This document shows positions 16,982 to 24,426 of a stretch of 64,000 bases of DNA, piece by piece. The notes beneath the pieces are model-generated. The model ran no database searches and was not told the DNA's origin. It was given only the letters and a program-made list of their open reading frames with translations. Position 1 is the stretch's first letter. The number at the start of each line of letters is the position of its first letter. The DNA is from Streptomyces bacillaris (GTDB taxonomy: Bacteria > Actinomycetota > Actinomycetes > Streptomycetales > Streptomycetaceae): assembly GCF_003268675.1 (NCBI RefSeq), contig NZ_CP029378.1, forward strand, positions 5,270,001-5,334,000, in the 5' to 3' direction. The position numbers were made by a program, and so were the translations under genes.

Positions 16982-18876
16982 TGCGCGACGACACGCAGAC
17001 CGCCACCACCCACCCGACGGCCGGACCCTCCAGACGGGGCGTGGTCGCCGGTGGCGCACTGGCGGCGGCAGGGCTGCTCGTCCTGGGCACTCCGGCGGCG
17101 GCCGCGCTCGCGCCCACCGCTCCGGCCCCGCCCGCCGGCCCCTCGCCCGCACCGGCCGGGGCGGCGGCCCGCCGGAGCCTCGCGCAGTTCACGGCCGTCG
17201 CGGCGAGCGAGGCGGACGCCGTCGCCGTACCGGCCGGCTTCCGGGCCGACGTCCTCGCCCCCTGGGGCGGCCCCGTCCACACGACCGGCCCCGACTGGCG
17301 GGCGGACGCGAGCGCGACGGCCGCCGACCAGGCGGGCCAGGTCGGCAGCCACCACCACGGTGTCCAGTTCCTCCCGCTCGACGACGGGCCGGAGGGCGAA
17401 CCGCGCGGCCTCCTGGTGATCAGCCACGAGAGCACGGACCCCGCCCTGCTGGGCGGCGACGCCCGCAAGGCCATGGCCGCGCAGGGCCTGACCGTGCTGG
17501 AGATGCGGGAGGTGGAGGGCATCTGGGAGGTGGTGGACTCCGCGTACAACCGCAGGATCACCGCCGACTCGCCCGTACGGTTCTCCGGCCCGGTCCCGGC
17601 GCCGGGACCCGCGGCGGGCCGGGCGCGCGGGGTGCTGGCCCCGAGCGGCCAGGGCCTCACCCCCTGGGGCACCTGCCTGGTGGCCGAGGAGAACGCCGAC
17701 GCCGTCTTCGGGACCGACGATCCGGAGTGGCGGCGCGGTGAGACGCACGTACGGTACGGGCTGTCCGCCGACGGCCACGGCCACCCCTGGCACCGGGCGG
17801 ACGAGCGCTTCGACCTGGCCTCCGCCAAGGCGAGCCCCGAGCAGTTCGGCTGGATCGTGGAGCTGGACCCCCGGGACCCCTCGGCGCCCCCGGTCAAGCG
17901 GACCGCGCTCGGCCGGTTCGCCCACGGCGGCGCCACCGTGACCGAGGCGGCCGGACGCCTCGTCGTCTACAGCACGGACGCGGAGGACGGCGAGTACCTG
18001 TACAAGTACGTCAGCGCGGGCGACTGGCGGGAACTGCGGGCCAAGGGCCGGAGCCCGCTGGACCACGGCACGCTGTACGTGGCCCGGTTCGGCGCCGACG
18101 GCGGGGGCGACTGGCTCCCGCTGAGCCACGGCCACGGCCCGCTCACCCGCGACAAGGGCTGGCGCGACCAGGCCGACGTCCTCCTCCGGACCCGGCTGGC
18201 CGCCGACGCCCTGGGCGCCACCCCGCTGGCCCGGCCCGAACGGGTCGCGGTGAACCCGAGGGACGGCCGGGCCTACCTGGCACTGGCCAACAGCCCCGGC
18301 GGCCCGGCCTGCACGAGCGGCAAGGAGCCGGCCGCCGCCGACCGGGGGGTGTGCCGCACCACCGACCCGTACGGCCGCATCATCCGCTGGCGCGAGCAAC
18401 CGGCCGGCCGCCGCACCCGGCAACCCGCCTTCCACTGGGAGGAGTTCCTGGCCGCCGACGACCCGGACCGCCCGGCCGACGGGGTCTTCGCCGCCCCCAA
18501 GGGCCTCTGGTTCTCCGCCGACGGCACGCTCTGGATCTCCACCGGGGTCTCCGGCCGCGACCTGGGAGGCCCCGCGCCCCTCCACCGGGCGGCCGGGAAC
18601 AACGCACTGCTGGCCGCCGACCCCACGACCGGCGAGGTACGCCGCTTCCTCACCGCCCCCCGGGGCGCCGAGGTCACCGGCGTGACCACCACCCCCGACG
18701 CCCGGACGCTCTTCGTCAACATCCAGCACCCCGGCGAGCGCACGACCCGCTGGGGCACCCCGGACGCCAGCACCCCCCACAAGGTGAGCAACTGGCCCGA
18801 CCACCACCGCTCCGGCCGCCCCCGCTCGGCCACGGTGGCGGTCCGCAGGGAGGAGGGGCGGGGGGAGGGGGCCTGA
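16981..18876 (+). CDS. Tat-exported PhoX-type (DUF839) phosphatase
   Basis: 631 residues, starting inside the stop of the amidase gene (TGATG). The N-terminus PSRRGVVAGGALAAAGLLVLG is a twin-arginine signal peptide. The body resembles PhoX/DUF839 secreted alkaline phosphatases (GTCLVAEENADAVFG, YKYVSAGDWRE, ARPERVAVNPRDGRAYLALANS, APKGLWFSADGTLWISTGVS). PhoX enzymes are calcium/iron-dependent phosphatases folded and metal-loaded before Tat export. A role in phosphate release, possibly from wall polymers given its coupling to the amidase, is inference. Confidence 0.85.
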   Translation: MRDDTQTATTHPTAGPSRRGVVAGGALAAAGLLVLGTPAAAALAPTAPAPPAGPSPAPAGAAARRSLAQFTAVAASEADAVAVPAGFRADVLAPWGGPVHTTGPDWRADASATAADQAGQVGSHHHGVQFLPLDDGPEGEPRGLLVISHESTDPALLGGDARKAMAAQGLTVLEMREVEGIWEVVDSAYNRRITADSPVRFSGPVPAPGPAAGRARGVLAPSGQGLTPWGTCLVAEENADAVFGTDDPEWRRGETHVRYGLSADGHGHPWHRADERFDLASAKASPEQFGWIVELDPRDPSAPPVKRTALGRFAHGGATVTEAAGRLVVYSTDAEDGEYLYKYVSAGDWRELRAKGRSPLDHGTLYVARFGADGGGDWLPLSHGHGPLTRDKGWRDQADVLLRTRLAADALGATPLARPERVAVNPRDGRAYLALANSPGGPACTSGKEPAAADRGVCRTTDPYGRIIRWREQPAGRRTRQPAFHWEEFLAADDPDRPADGVFAAPKGLWFSADGTLWISTGVSGRDLGGPAPLHRAAGNNALLAADPTTGEVRRFLTAPRGAEVTGVTTTPDARTLFVNIQHPGERTTRWGTPDASTPHKVSNWPDHHRSGRPRSATVAVRREEGRGEGA

Positions 18877-18903
18877 ACCAGGTCCATCGGACCGCACCTC
18901 CTG

Positions 18904-18953
18904 AACCAGATCTCCTCGTCAACCAGATCTCCTCGTCAACCGGATCTCCTCGT
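18904..18953. repeat. Three-copy 17-bp tandem repeat
   Basis: AACCAGATCTCCTCGTC occurs at 18904-18920 and 18921-18937; a third copy with one change (CGGATC) and a clipped end follows at 18938-18953. It fills most of the gap between the PhoX and PucR ends. It does not form a strong hairpin. Confidence 0.8.
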
Positions 18954-18979
18954 TTCCGAATCACTGACACACTCCGCGG

Positions 18980-20641
18980 TCACGGGGCGGACGGCGGTTC
19001 CTGCCGCAGCGCGAACCACAACTCCGTCCGTACGTCCATGTCGTTGAGGTCCAACCCCAGCAACTCCGCACACCGTCCGATGCGTTGTCGGACGGTGTTG
19101 CGGTGTACGGCCAGGGCCACCGCCGTACGGTCCCAGCTGCCGTGGAGGGAGAGCCAGCAGCGCAGGGTCCCGGCCAGGGGCGGGGTGAGCGGGGCGAGGA
19201 GGGAGCGGGCGTGGGCGGCCGCCCGGTCGGGTGGGATCAGGGAAGCCAGACCGGTGGCGGGGGTCTCCGTCGCCAGGGGGGTGCGAGTCGCCTCCGCGTG
19301 GGCCAGGGCGCGGGCCGCCCGGAGGTCGGCGGCGGGGAGGGCGGGGAGCGGGGTGGGGGTGGCGGCGCCCAGGGTCCAGCCGGGTTGCGGGGCCGGGGCG
19401 TGGGGCTCCTGGAGCAGGACCCGTACTGCGTCGCCCTCCCCGTACCCCGCGTCCACCAGGGTCGAGCCCAGTGACGCACCTAGTGCCCCCGCCGTCAGGG
19501 CGTCCGCGCGCGTGCCGTCCGTGCGGCGGGCGTGGACCACCGTCCAGGGGCCTTCCGGGCCCAGCAGCGGGGCCACCTCGGCGGGGGAGGCGCCGAGCAG
19601 GAGCCGTACGAGCGCTGCCGAGCGGTCCGCCGCGGCCGTGCCCCGGTGCGGGGCGGTCAGGAGGGAGAGCAGGACCACCGCGATCCCTGCCACCGTGTGG
19701 TCGCCCGGTTCCCGTCGGCGCGTTGCCAGGGCGAGGGCCAGGCGCTCGCCTTGGGGCTGGGGCTGGGGCTGGGGCTGGGGCTGGGGCTGGGGCGGGGGTG
19801 CGGTGACGCGTTCGTCCCGGGAGTGCGTGCGGCGTTCGTCCCGGGCCTGGCCCCGGGTGGGGCGGTCGGCTCGCGTCGGGGTACGGAGGTCGCTCCGGTC
19901 CCGGGAGGAGGCGGAGGAGACCTCGCCGCCCAGCGCGTACGCCGACAGCTGCGTCCCGCCCGCCGTGTCCGTGGCCGAGGCGGGGGCGCCCGGGCGGTCG
20001 CGGGTGACCAGGCCGGCCAGGCGCGCCAGGGCCGCGGCCGCCTCCGGGGACGGGTGGCGGCCCGCCGTGTGGAGTTCCTCGCCGGTCGCCGTCAGCAGAA
20101 GCGCCCGGCCGTCCAGGTGGGTGGCGAGCTGGTGGAGGACCGCCGGTACGGGGTCGGGGCGGGCCGCCGCCGTCGCCAGGGCCTGCTGGGCGCGGGTCAC
20201 CCGGCGCAGCTCCCGGTGGCGGGCCTCGGCCATCAGCCGCCACACCGCCCGCGCGATCGTCGTGAACGGGGTCTCCGGCGGCACCTCCAGCAGCGGCAGA
20301 CCGTACCGGTCGCACGCCTCGACCAGCGCCTCCGGGACGCTCTCGTGCACCGGCCGCACCCCGAACCCCAGCGCCGCCGCCCCCGCTTCCACCAGCCGCG
20401 CCACATAGCGGTCCGGGTCCGTGAGCAGCACCCCGGCGCTCAGCAGCAGCTCACCGCCGAGGAGGTACGGGTAGGGGTCGGCCATCTCCGAGGTGTGCAC
20501 CCAGAGCAGGTCGGCGTCGGCCGGGCCCGCGATCCGGCGCAGGCCCAGCTCCTCGCGGGCGAGCAGGGCGGCGAGCGGGACGGGAGGAGTGGGCGGGCCC
20601 GGGGCGGTCACGGAGGGCGGCGGCATGGATGATTCGTCCAT
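18980..20641 (-). CDS. PucR-family transcriptional regulator
   Basis: About 553 residues from the ATG at 20641 (MDESSMPPPS). The N-terminal PucR domain spans roughly 20-150 (LAALLAREELGLRRIAGPADADLLWVHTSEM). The C-terminal PucR helix-turn-helix contains WDRTAVALAVHRNTVRQRIG. The middle region carries a perfect Gln-Pro repeat encoded by a six-base tandem repeat near 19750-19795. PucR regulators often control nitrogen-compound catabolism. It is divergent from the ureohydrolase/TPP-enzyme operon across 133 bp, so it is the likely regulator of that operon. Confidence 0.88.
   Translation of the reverse strand: MDESSMPPPSVTAPGPPTPPVPLAALLAREELGLRRIAGPADADLLWVHTSEMADPYPYLLGGELLLSAGVLLTDPDRYVARLVEAGAAALGFGVRPVHESVPEALVEACDRYGLPLLEVPPETPFTTIARAVWRLMAEARHRELRRVTRAQQALATAAARPDPVPAVLHQLATHLDGRALLLTATGEELHTAGRHPSPEAAAALARLAGLVTRDRPGAPASATDTAGGTQLSAYALGGEVSSASSRDRSDLRTPTRADRPTRGQARDERRTHSRDERVTAPPPQPQPQPQPQPQPQGERLALALATRRREPGDHTVAGIAVVLLSLLTAPHRGTAAADRSAALVRLLLGASPAEVAPLLGPEGPWTVVHARRTDGTRADALTAGALGASLGSTLVDAGYGEGDAVRVLLQEPHAPAPQPGWTLGAATPTPLPALPAADLRAARALAHAEATRTPLATETPATGLASLIPPDRAAAHARSLLAPLTPPLAGTLRCWLSLHGSWDRTAVALAVHRNTVRQRIGRCAELLGLDLNDMDVRTELWFALRQEPPSAP
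19750..19796. repeat. Six-base tandem repeat encoding (Gln-Pro)n
   Basis: GGGGCT is repeated about seven times on the + strand, encoding alternating Pro and Gln in the linker of the PucR protein. The unit is a multiple of three, so copy-number change alters linker length without a frameshift. Confidence 0.85.
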
Positions 20642-20774
20642 TCGGGGCGGTGCTGATGGAGGAAACGTACACTTCTGCCCCGCCCCCGGGCCACCTACCG
20701 TCTTCCTCGCACCCGTGTCTGCCCGCACCCCGCACACTGGACACCGTACGAACCCGAAGGAAAGGCACACCCCC

Positions 20775-21764
20775 ATGAGCAGCAACGAAGCGCCGCGCGG
20801 CCCCGTCGACTCCTCCCGCATCCCGCGGTACGCCGGGCCCGCGACGTTCGCCCGGCTGCCCCGGCTCGACGAGGTCGGCCGCACCGACGTCGCCGTCGTC
20901 GGCGTGCCCTTCGACAGCGGGGTCTCCTACCGGCCCGGCGCCCGCTTCGGCGGCAACGCCATCCGTGAGGCCTCCCGGCTGCTGCGCCCGTACAACCCGG
21001 CCCAGGACGCCTCCCCGTTCGCCCTCGCGCAGGTCGCGGACGCCGGGGACATCGCGGCCAACCCGTTCAACATCAACGAGGCCGTGGAGACCGTCGAGGC
21101 CGCCGCCGACGACCTGCTGGGCACCGGCGCCCGCCTCATGACGCTCGGCGGCGACCACACCATCGCCCTGCCGCTCCTGCGCTCCGTCGCCAAGAAGCAC
21201 GGGCCCGTCGCCCTGCTCCACTTCGACGCGCACCTGGACACCTGGGACACCTACTTCGGCGCCGAGTACACCCACGGCACCCCGTTCCGCCGGGCCGTCG
21301 AGGAGGGCATCCTCGACACCTCCGCCCTCTCCCACGTCGGCACCCGCGGCCCGCTCTACGGCAAGCAGGACCTGACCGACGACGAGAAGATGGGCTTCGG
21401 CATCGTCACCTCCGCCGACGTCATGCGGCGCGGCGTCGACGAGATCGCCGACCAGCTGCGCCAGCGCATCGGGGACCGGCCGCTCTACATCTCCATCGAC
21501 ATCGACGTCCTGGACCCGGCGCACGCCCCCGGCACCGGCACCCCCGAGGCCGGCGGCCTCACCTCCCGCGAGCTGCTGGAGATCCTCCGCGGGCTCTCCT
21601 CCTGCCACCTGGTCTCCGCCGACCTGGTCGAGGTGGCGCCCGCGTACGACCACGCCGAGATCACCTCCGTGGCCGCCTCCCACACCGCGTACGAGCTGAC
21701 GACGATCATGTCCCGCCAGATCGCGGCCTCCAGGGGCCCGAAGAGCGCCGAGGACGCCCGGTGA
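20775..21764 (+). CDS. speB: Ureohydrolase (agmatinase / guanidinobutyrase family)
   Basis: 329 residues from the ATG at 20775, with GAAGGAAAGG upstream. The two-Mn site of the arginase/agmatinase family is intact: GGDHT, DAHLDTWD and SIDIDVLDP. The family removes urea from guanidino compounds. Agmatinase (to putrescine) and guanidinobutyrase (to GABA) cannot be told apart by eye; recently described guanidine hydrolases also belong here. The next gene starts four bases before this stop (GTGA), and a PucR regulator lies divergently upstream, pointing to guanidino-compound catabolism rather than polyamine synthesis. Confidence 0.9.
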   Translation: MSSNEAPRGPVDSSRIPRYAGPATFARLPRLDEVGRTDVAVVGVPFDSGVSYRPGARFGGNAIREASRLLRPYNPAQDASPFALAQVADAGDIAANPFNINEAVETVEAAADDLLGTGARLMTLGGDHTIALPLLRSVAKKHGPVALLHFDAHLDTWDTYFGAEYTHGTPFRRAVEEGILDTSALSHVGTRGPLYGKQDLTDDEKMGFGIVTSADVMRRGVDEIADQLRQRIGDRPLYISIDIDVLDPAHAPGTGTPEAGGLTSRELLEILRGLSSCHLVSADLVEVAPAYDHAEITSVAASHTAYELTTIMSRQIAASRGPKSAEDAR

Positions 21765-23443
21765 GCCACGACCACGACGACCGGCCGCAGCTCACCGCCG
21801 CCCAGGCCGCCGCCGTACTCACCCCGCCGCCCGGCCGCACCGGCGGTGACCTCGTCGTCGAGTCCCTCCAGGGGCTCGGCGCGACCACCGTCTTCGGGCT
21901 GCCCGGCCAGCACGCGCTCGGCATGTTCGACGCGCTGCGCCGCTCGTCGCTCCGGTACGTCGGACTCCGCGTCGAGAACAACGCCGGGTTCGCCGCCGAC
22001 GCGTACGGCCGGATCACCGGCGAGGTCGCCCCGCTCCTCCTCTCCACCGGGCCCGGCGCGCTCACCTCGCTCGCCGCGCTCCAGGAGGCCGCCGCCGCCT
22101 CCGCGCCCGTCCTCGCGATCGCCAGCCAGGTCCCCACGGCGGGGCTCGGCGGCGGGCGCCACGGCTACCTCCACGAGCTGCGCGACCAGCAGGCCTCCGT
22201 CCGCGACATCGTGAAGTCCGTGCACACCGTGCGGGCCGCCTCGCAGATCCCGTCCGCGATCGCCGCCGCCTGGGAGTCCGCGCTGACCGCCCCGCACGGG
22301 CCGGTCTGGGTGGAGATTCCGCAGGACGTGCTGCTGGCGGAGACGACGCTGCCGGTCGTCAGCGCCATGGACGCCACCCCGCGCGAGCTGTACCCGCGCC
22401 CGGAGCTGACGATCGCCGCCGCGCACCTGCTGTCCAGCGCCGAGCGCCCGGTGATCATCGCGGGCGGCGGAGTCGTCCGCTCCGACGCCTCCGGCAAGCT
22501 GCGCGCGCTGGCGGAGCGGATCGACGCCCCCGTCGTCACCACCTTCGGCGGCAAGGGCGCCTTCCCCTGGGAGCACCCGCTCTCGCTGCGCTCCTGGCTG
22601 GAGGACCGGCACACCACCGACTTCCTGGAGGACGCGGACGTCCTGCTCGTCGTCGGCTCGGGGCTCGGGGAACTCTCCTCGAACTACCACACCTTCCGCC
22701 CGCGCGGCCGGGTGATCCAGATCGAGGCGGACGCCGGGAAGCTGGAGTCCAACCACCCCGCGCTCGGCATCCACTCCGACGCCCGCGAGGCGCTGTCCGA
22801 CCTGCTGGAGGCGGTCGAGCGGCGCGAGGACCCGGGGGCGGCGGAGCGTGTCCGTACGGTGCTGGAGAAGGTACGGGTCCGGATCGACGCCCAGGAACTG
22901 ACCCTGGAGCAGCAGGTCCTCGCCGCCGTCCGCCAGGCGCTGCCGGACGGGTCGCCCAGCTTCTGGGACATGACGATCCTGTCCTACTGGGCCTGGTCCG
23001 CCTTCGACGCCCGGCGCCCCAACACCATGCACTCCGCCCAGGGCGCGGGCGGCCTCGGCTACGCCTTCCCGGCGGCCATCGGGGCTGCCGCCGCCGACCC
23101 GACGACCCCGGTGCTCGCGGTCTCCGGGGACGGCGGGGCGATGTACTCCCTCGCGGAGCTGGCCACCGCCCGTCAGTACGACGCGCCGCTGACCTGGCTG
23201 ATCGTGGACGACGGGGGCTACGGCATCCTGCGCGAGTACATGACGGACGCCTATGGCGAGGCCACGGGCACCGAGCTGGCCCGCCCGGACTTCGTCGCCC
23301 TCGCCGAGTCCTTCGGCGTCCCGGCCGTCCGCACCACCCCGGACTCCCTCGCCACCGACCTCGCCAAGGCCCTCGCGGCCCCGGGGCCCTCCGTCGTCGT
23401 GCTTCCGGCCCTGCTGCGGATGTTCGAGCCGACGCATCTGTAG
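21761..23443 (+). CDS. Thiamine-pyrophosphate-dependent enzyme (acetolactate synthase-like)
   Basis: 560 residues with a GTG start overlapping the ureohydrolase stop (GTGA). Three-domain TPP enzyme: the Pyr domain has GLRVENNAGFAADAYGR with the catalytic Glu; the middle domain has PVIIAGGGVVRSDA; the PP domain has the GDGGAMYSLAEL to DDGGYG TPP/Mg motif. It resembles IlvB-type proteins that commonly follow speB in Streptomyces. The substrate is probably a 2-oxo acid or aldehyde made from the guanidino compound; this is inference. Confidence 0.88.
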   Translation: MSHDHDDRPQLTAAQAAAVLTPPPGRTGGDLVVESLQGLGATTVFGLPGQHALGMFDALRRSSLRYVGLRVENNAGFAADAYGRITGEVAPLLLSTGPGALTSLAALQEAAAASAPVLAIASQVPTAGLGGGRHGYLHELRDQQASVRDIVKSVHTVRAASQIPSAIAAAWESALTAPHGPVWVEIPQDVLLAETTLPVVSAMDATPRELYPRPELTIAAAHLLSSAERPVIIAGGGVVRSDASGKLRALAERIDAPVVTTFGGKGAFPWEHPLSLRSWLEDRHTTDFLEDADVLLVVGSGLGELSSNYHTFRPRGRVIQIEADAGKLESNHPALGIHSDAREALSDLLEAVERREDPGAAERVRTVLEKVRVRIDAQELTLEQQVLAAVRQALPDGSPSFWDMTILSYWAWSAFDARRPNTMHSAQGAGGLGYAFPAAIGAAAADPTTPVLAVSGDGGAMYSLAELATARQYDAPLTWLIVDDGGYGILREYMTDAYGEATGTELARPDFVALAESFGVPAVRTTPDSLATDLAKALAAPGPSVVVLPALLRMFEPTHL

Positions 23444-23488
23444 GACGCCGCCGTGGCTGCGGGGGGTGCGTCTGCGGGGCGCGCCCCC

Positions 23489-23947
23489 TCAGCCCGTGGC
23501 CGCCGCCCTCTCCGGGCCCGCTCCCGCCGCCGTCTCTTCCCCGGCGGTGGACGCGGGTTCCGTGGCGGGCGGCTCCGTGCCGGTCCCCGTGTGGGCGGGG
23601 CCATGGGGGATGAAGGAGACGCGGACGCCCTCGCCCAGCGGCGTCAGACTGAAGTCGGCGTCCAGGGCACGGGCGAGCCGGGCCAGCAGGGGCACCGTCG
23701 GCATGGAGCCCCCCAGTTCCAGCTTGGAGACCTGCGGCTGGCTCATCCGCGCCCGCCGGGCCAGCTCGGTCTGGGCCAGCCCCAGCGCCGTACGGCGGTC
23801 GTAGACGGCCTGCCCGAGGTCCCAGGCCAGATCCAGCTCCTGGCGGCGCCTCACCCGCTCCGCGCTCTCCGCACTGTCCTCGCCCTCCGAAATGCTCTCG
23901 GCGACCTTCCGGTCCCGGGCAAGCTTCCACTGTGCGTGACTCACCAT
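23489..23947 (-). CDS. XRE-family antitoxin-like regulator
   Basis: 152 residues from the ATG at 23947 (MVSHAQWKLARDRK), preceded by AAGGAAG. The helix-turn-helix is LGLAQTELARRARMSQPQVSKLE, followed by TPLGEGVRVSF. This is the usual HigA-like partner of Gp49/RelE-type toxins in Streptomyces. A 35-residue Ala/Thr/Glu-rich C-terminal tail is longer than usual. Its reading frame is continuous with the upstream broken toxin gene, with no stop between them, so a fusion could also be made. Confidence 0.82.
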   Translation of the reverse strand: MVSHAQWKLARDRKVAESISEGEDSAESAERVRRRQELDLAWDLGQAVYDRRTALGLAQTELARRARMSQPQVSKLELGGSMPTVPLLARLARALDADFSLTPLGEGVRVSFIPHGPAHTGTGTEPPATEPASTAGEETAAGAGPERAAATG

Positions 23948-24343
23948 GTGGCTCTTCCTTTCCAGACGTCGCGTCTGGACATCGCGGATGAATGTGTCGT
24001 GGGCGGGCCCGTGCTCCGTCTCGCAGACCGCCTTGGCGCGCCTGGCCCGGGCGATCTCCGCATTCTCGCGCTGCCGTGTCGTGCGGAAGACGGTCAGCAG
24101 GACGACCCGGCGGCCAGGCGCCAGCCAGTACGACATTCGTACGGCCTCGTGATTGCGTCCCATCTCGAATCTGAGCTCCCGCACCCCGTCCCCGATGAAC
24201 CGGGAGTGCGGCTCGCCCAGCGTGGTCGCGCTCCGCGCCAGCCTGCCCGCCGCGTGGGCCGCCCGCTCGTAGTCACTCGCCGGCAGGTTCGTCAGTCACA
24301 GTCGGACCTCCGGCTCGATCTCGATGATGAAGGGTGCTTTCAT
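23948..24343 (-). pseudogene. RelE/HigB-type toxin gene with in-frame TGA, running into the antitoxin
   Basis: From the ATG at 24343 the frame reads MKAPFIIEIEPEVRL, then TGA (24296-24298), then LTNLPASDYERAAHAAG and on through GVRELRFEMG, WLAPGRRVVLLTVFRTTRQRENAEIARARRA and GPAHDTFIRD. This is a complete RelE/Gp49-type toxin except that codon 16 is TGA where the family usually has Trp (VRLWL). There is also no toxin stop before the antitoxin start: the frame runs directly into it. So the toxin is probably inactive; translation could restart within it as a fragment. A sequencing error at one base is the main alternative. Confidence 0.8.
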
Positions 24344-24426
24344 ATAGTGAACCGTATATATCCAGCAGTGTATAGCAGTATGGAGCGAGCCGGAAATCCA
24401 TCGGACGAGTGTGACGCCGTCGGGCG
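24344..24426. promoter_or_regulatory. A/T-rich divergent promoter of the toxin-antitoxin locus
   Basis: A short island much richer in A/T than its surroundings, with repeated TATA-like motifs (CATATAG, GTATATA, TGTATAG). It fits the autoregulated promoter of the leftward toxin-antitoxin unit and may also serve the rightward ABC gene. Confidence 0.5.

Noticed and set aside
14516..17152. 878-codon minus-strand frame
   Set aside because: Antisense to the amidase gene; repeats in it only mirror the PG-binding repeats.
24296..24298. TGA as selenocysteine in the toxin
   Set aside because: The family position is Trp, no SECIS-like hairpin is evident, and the toxin family has no selenoprotein members.
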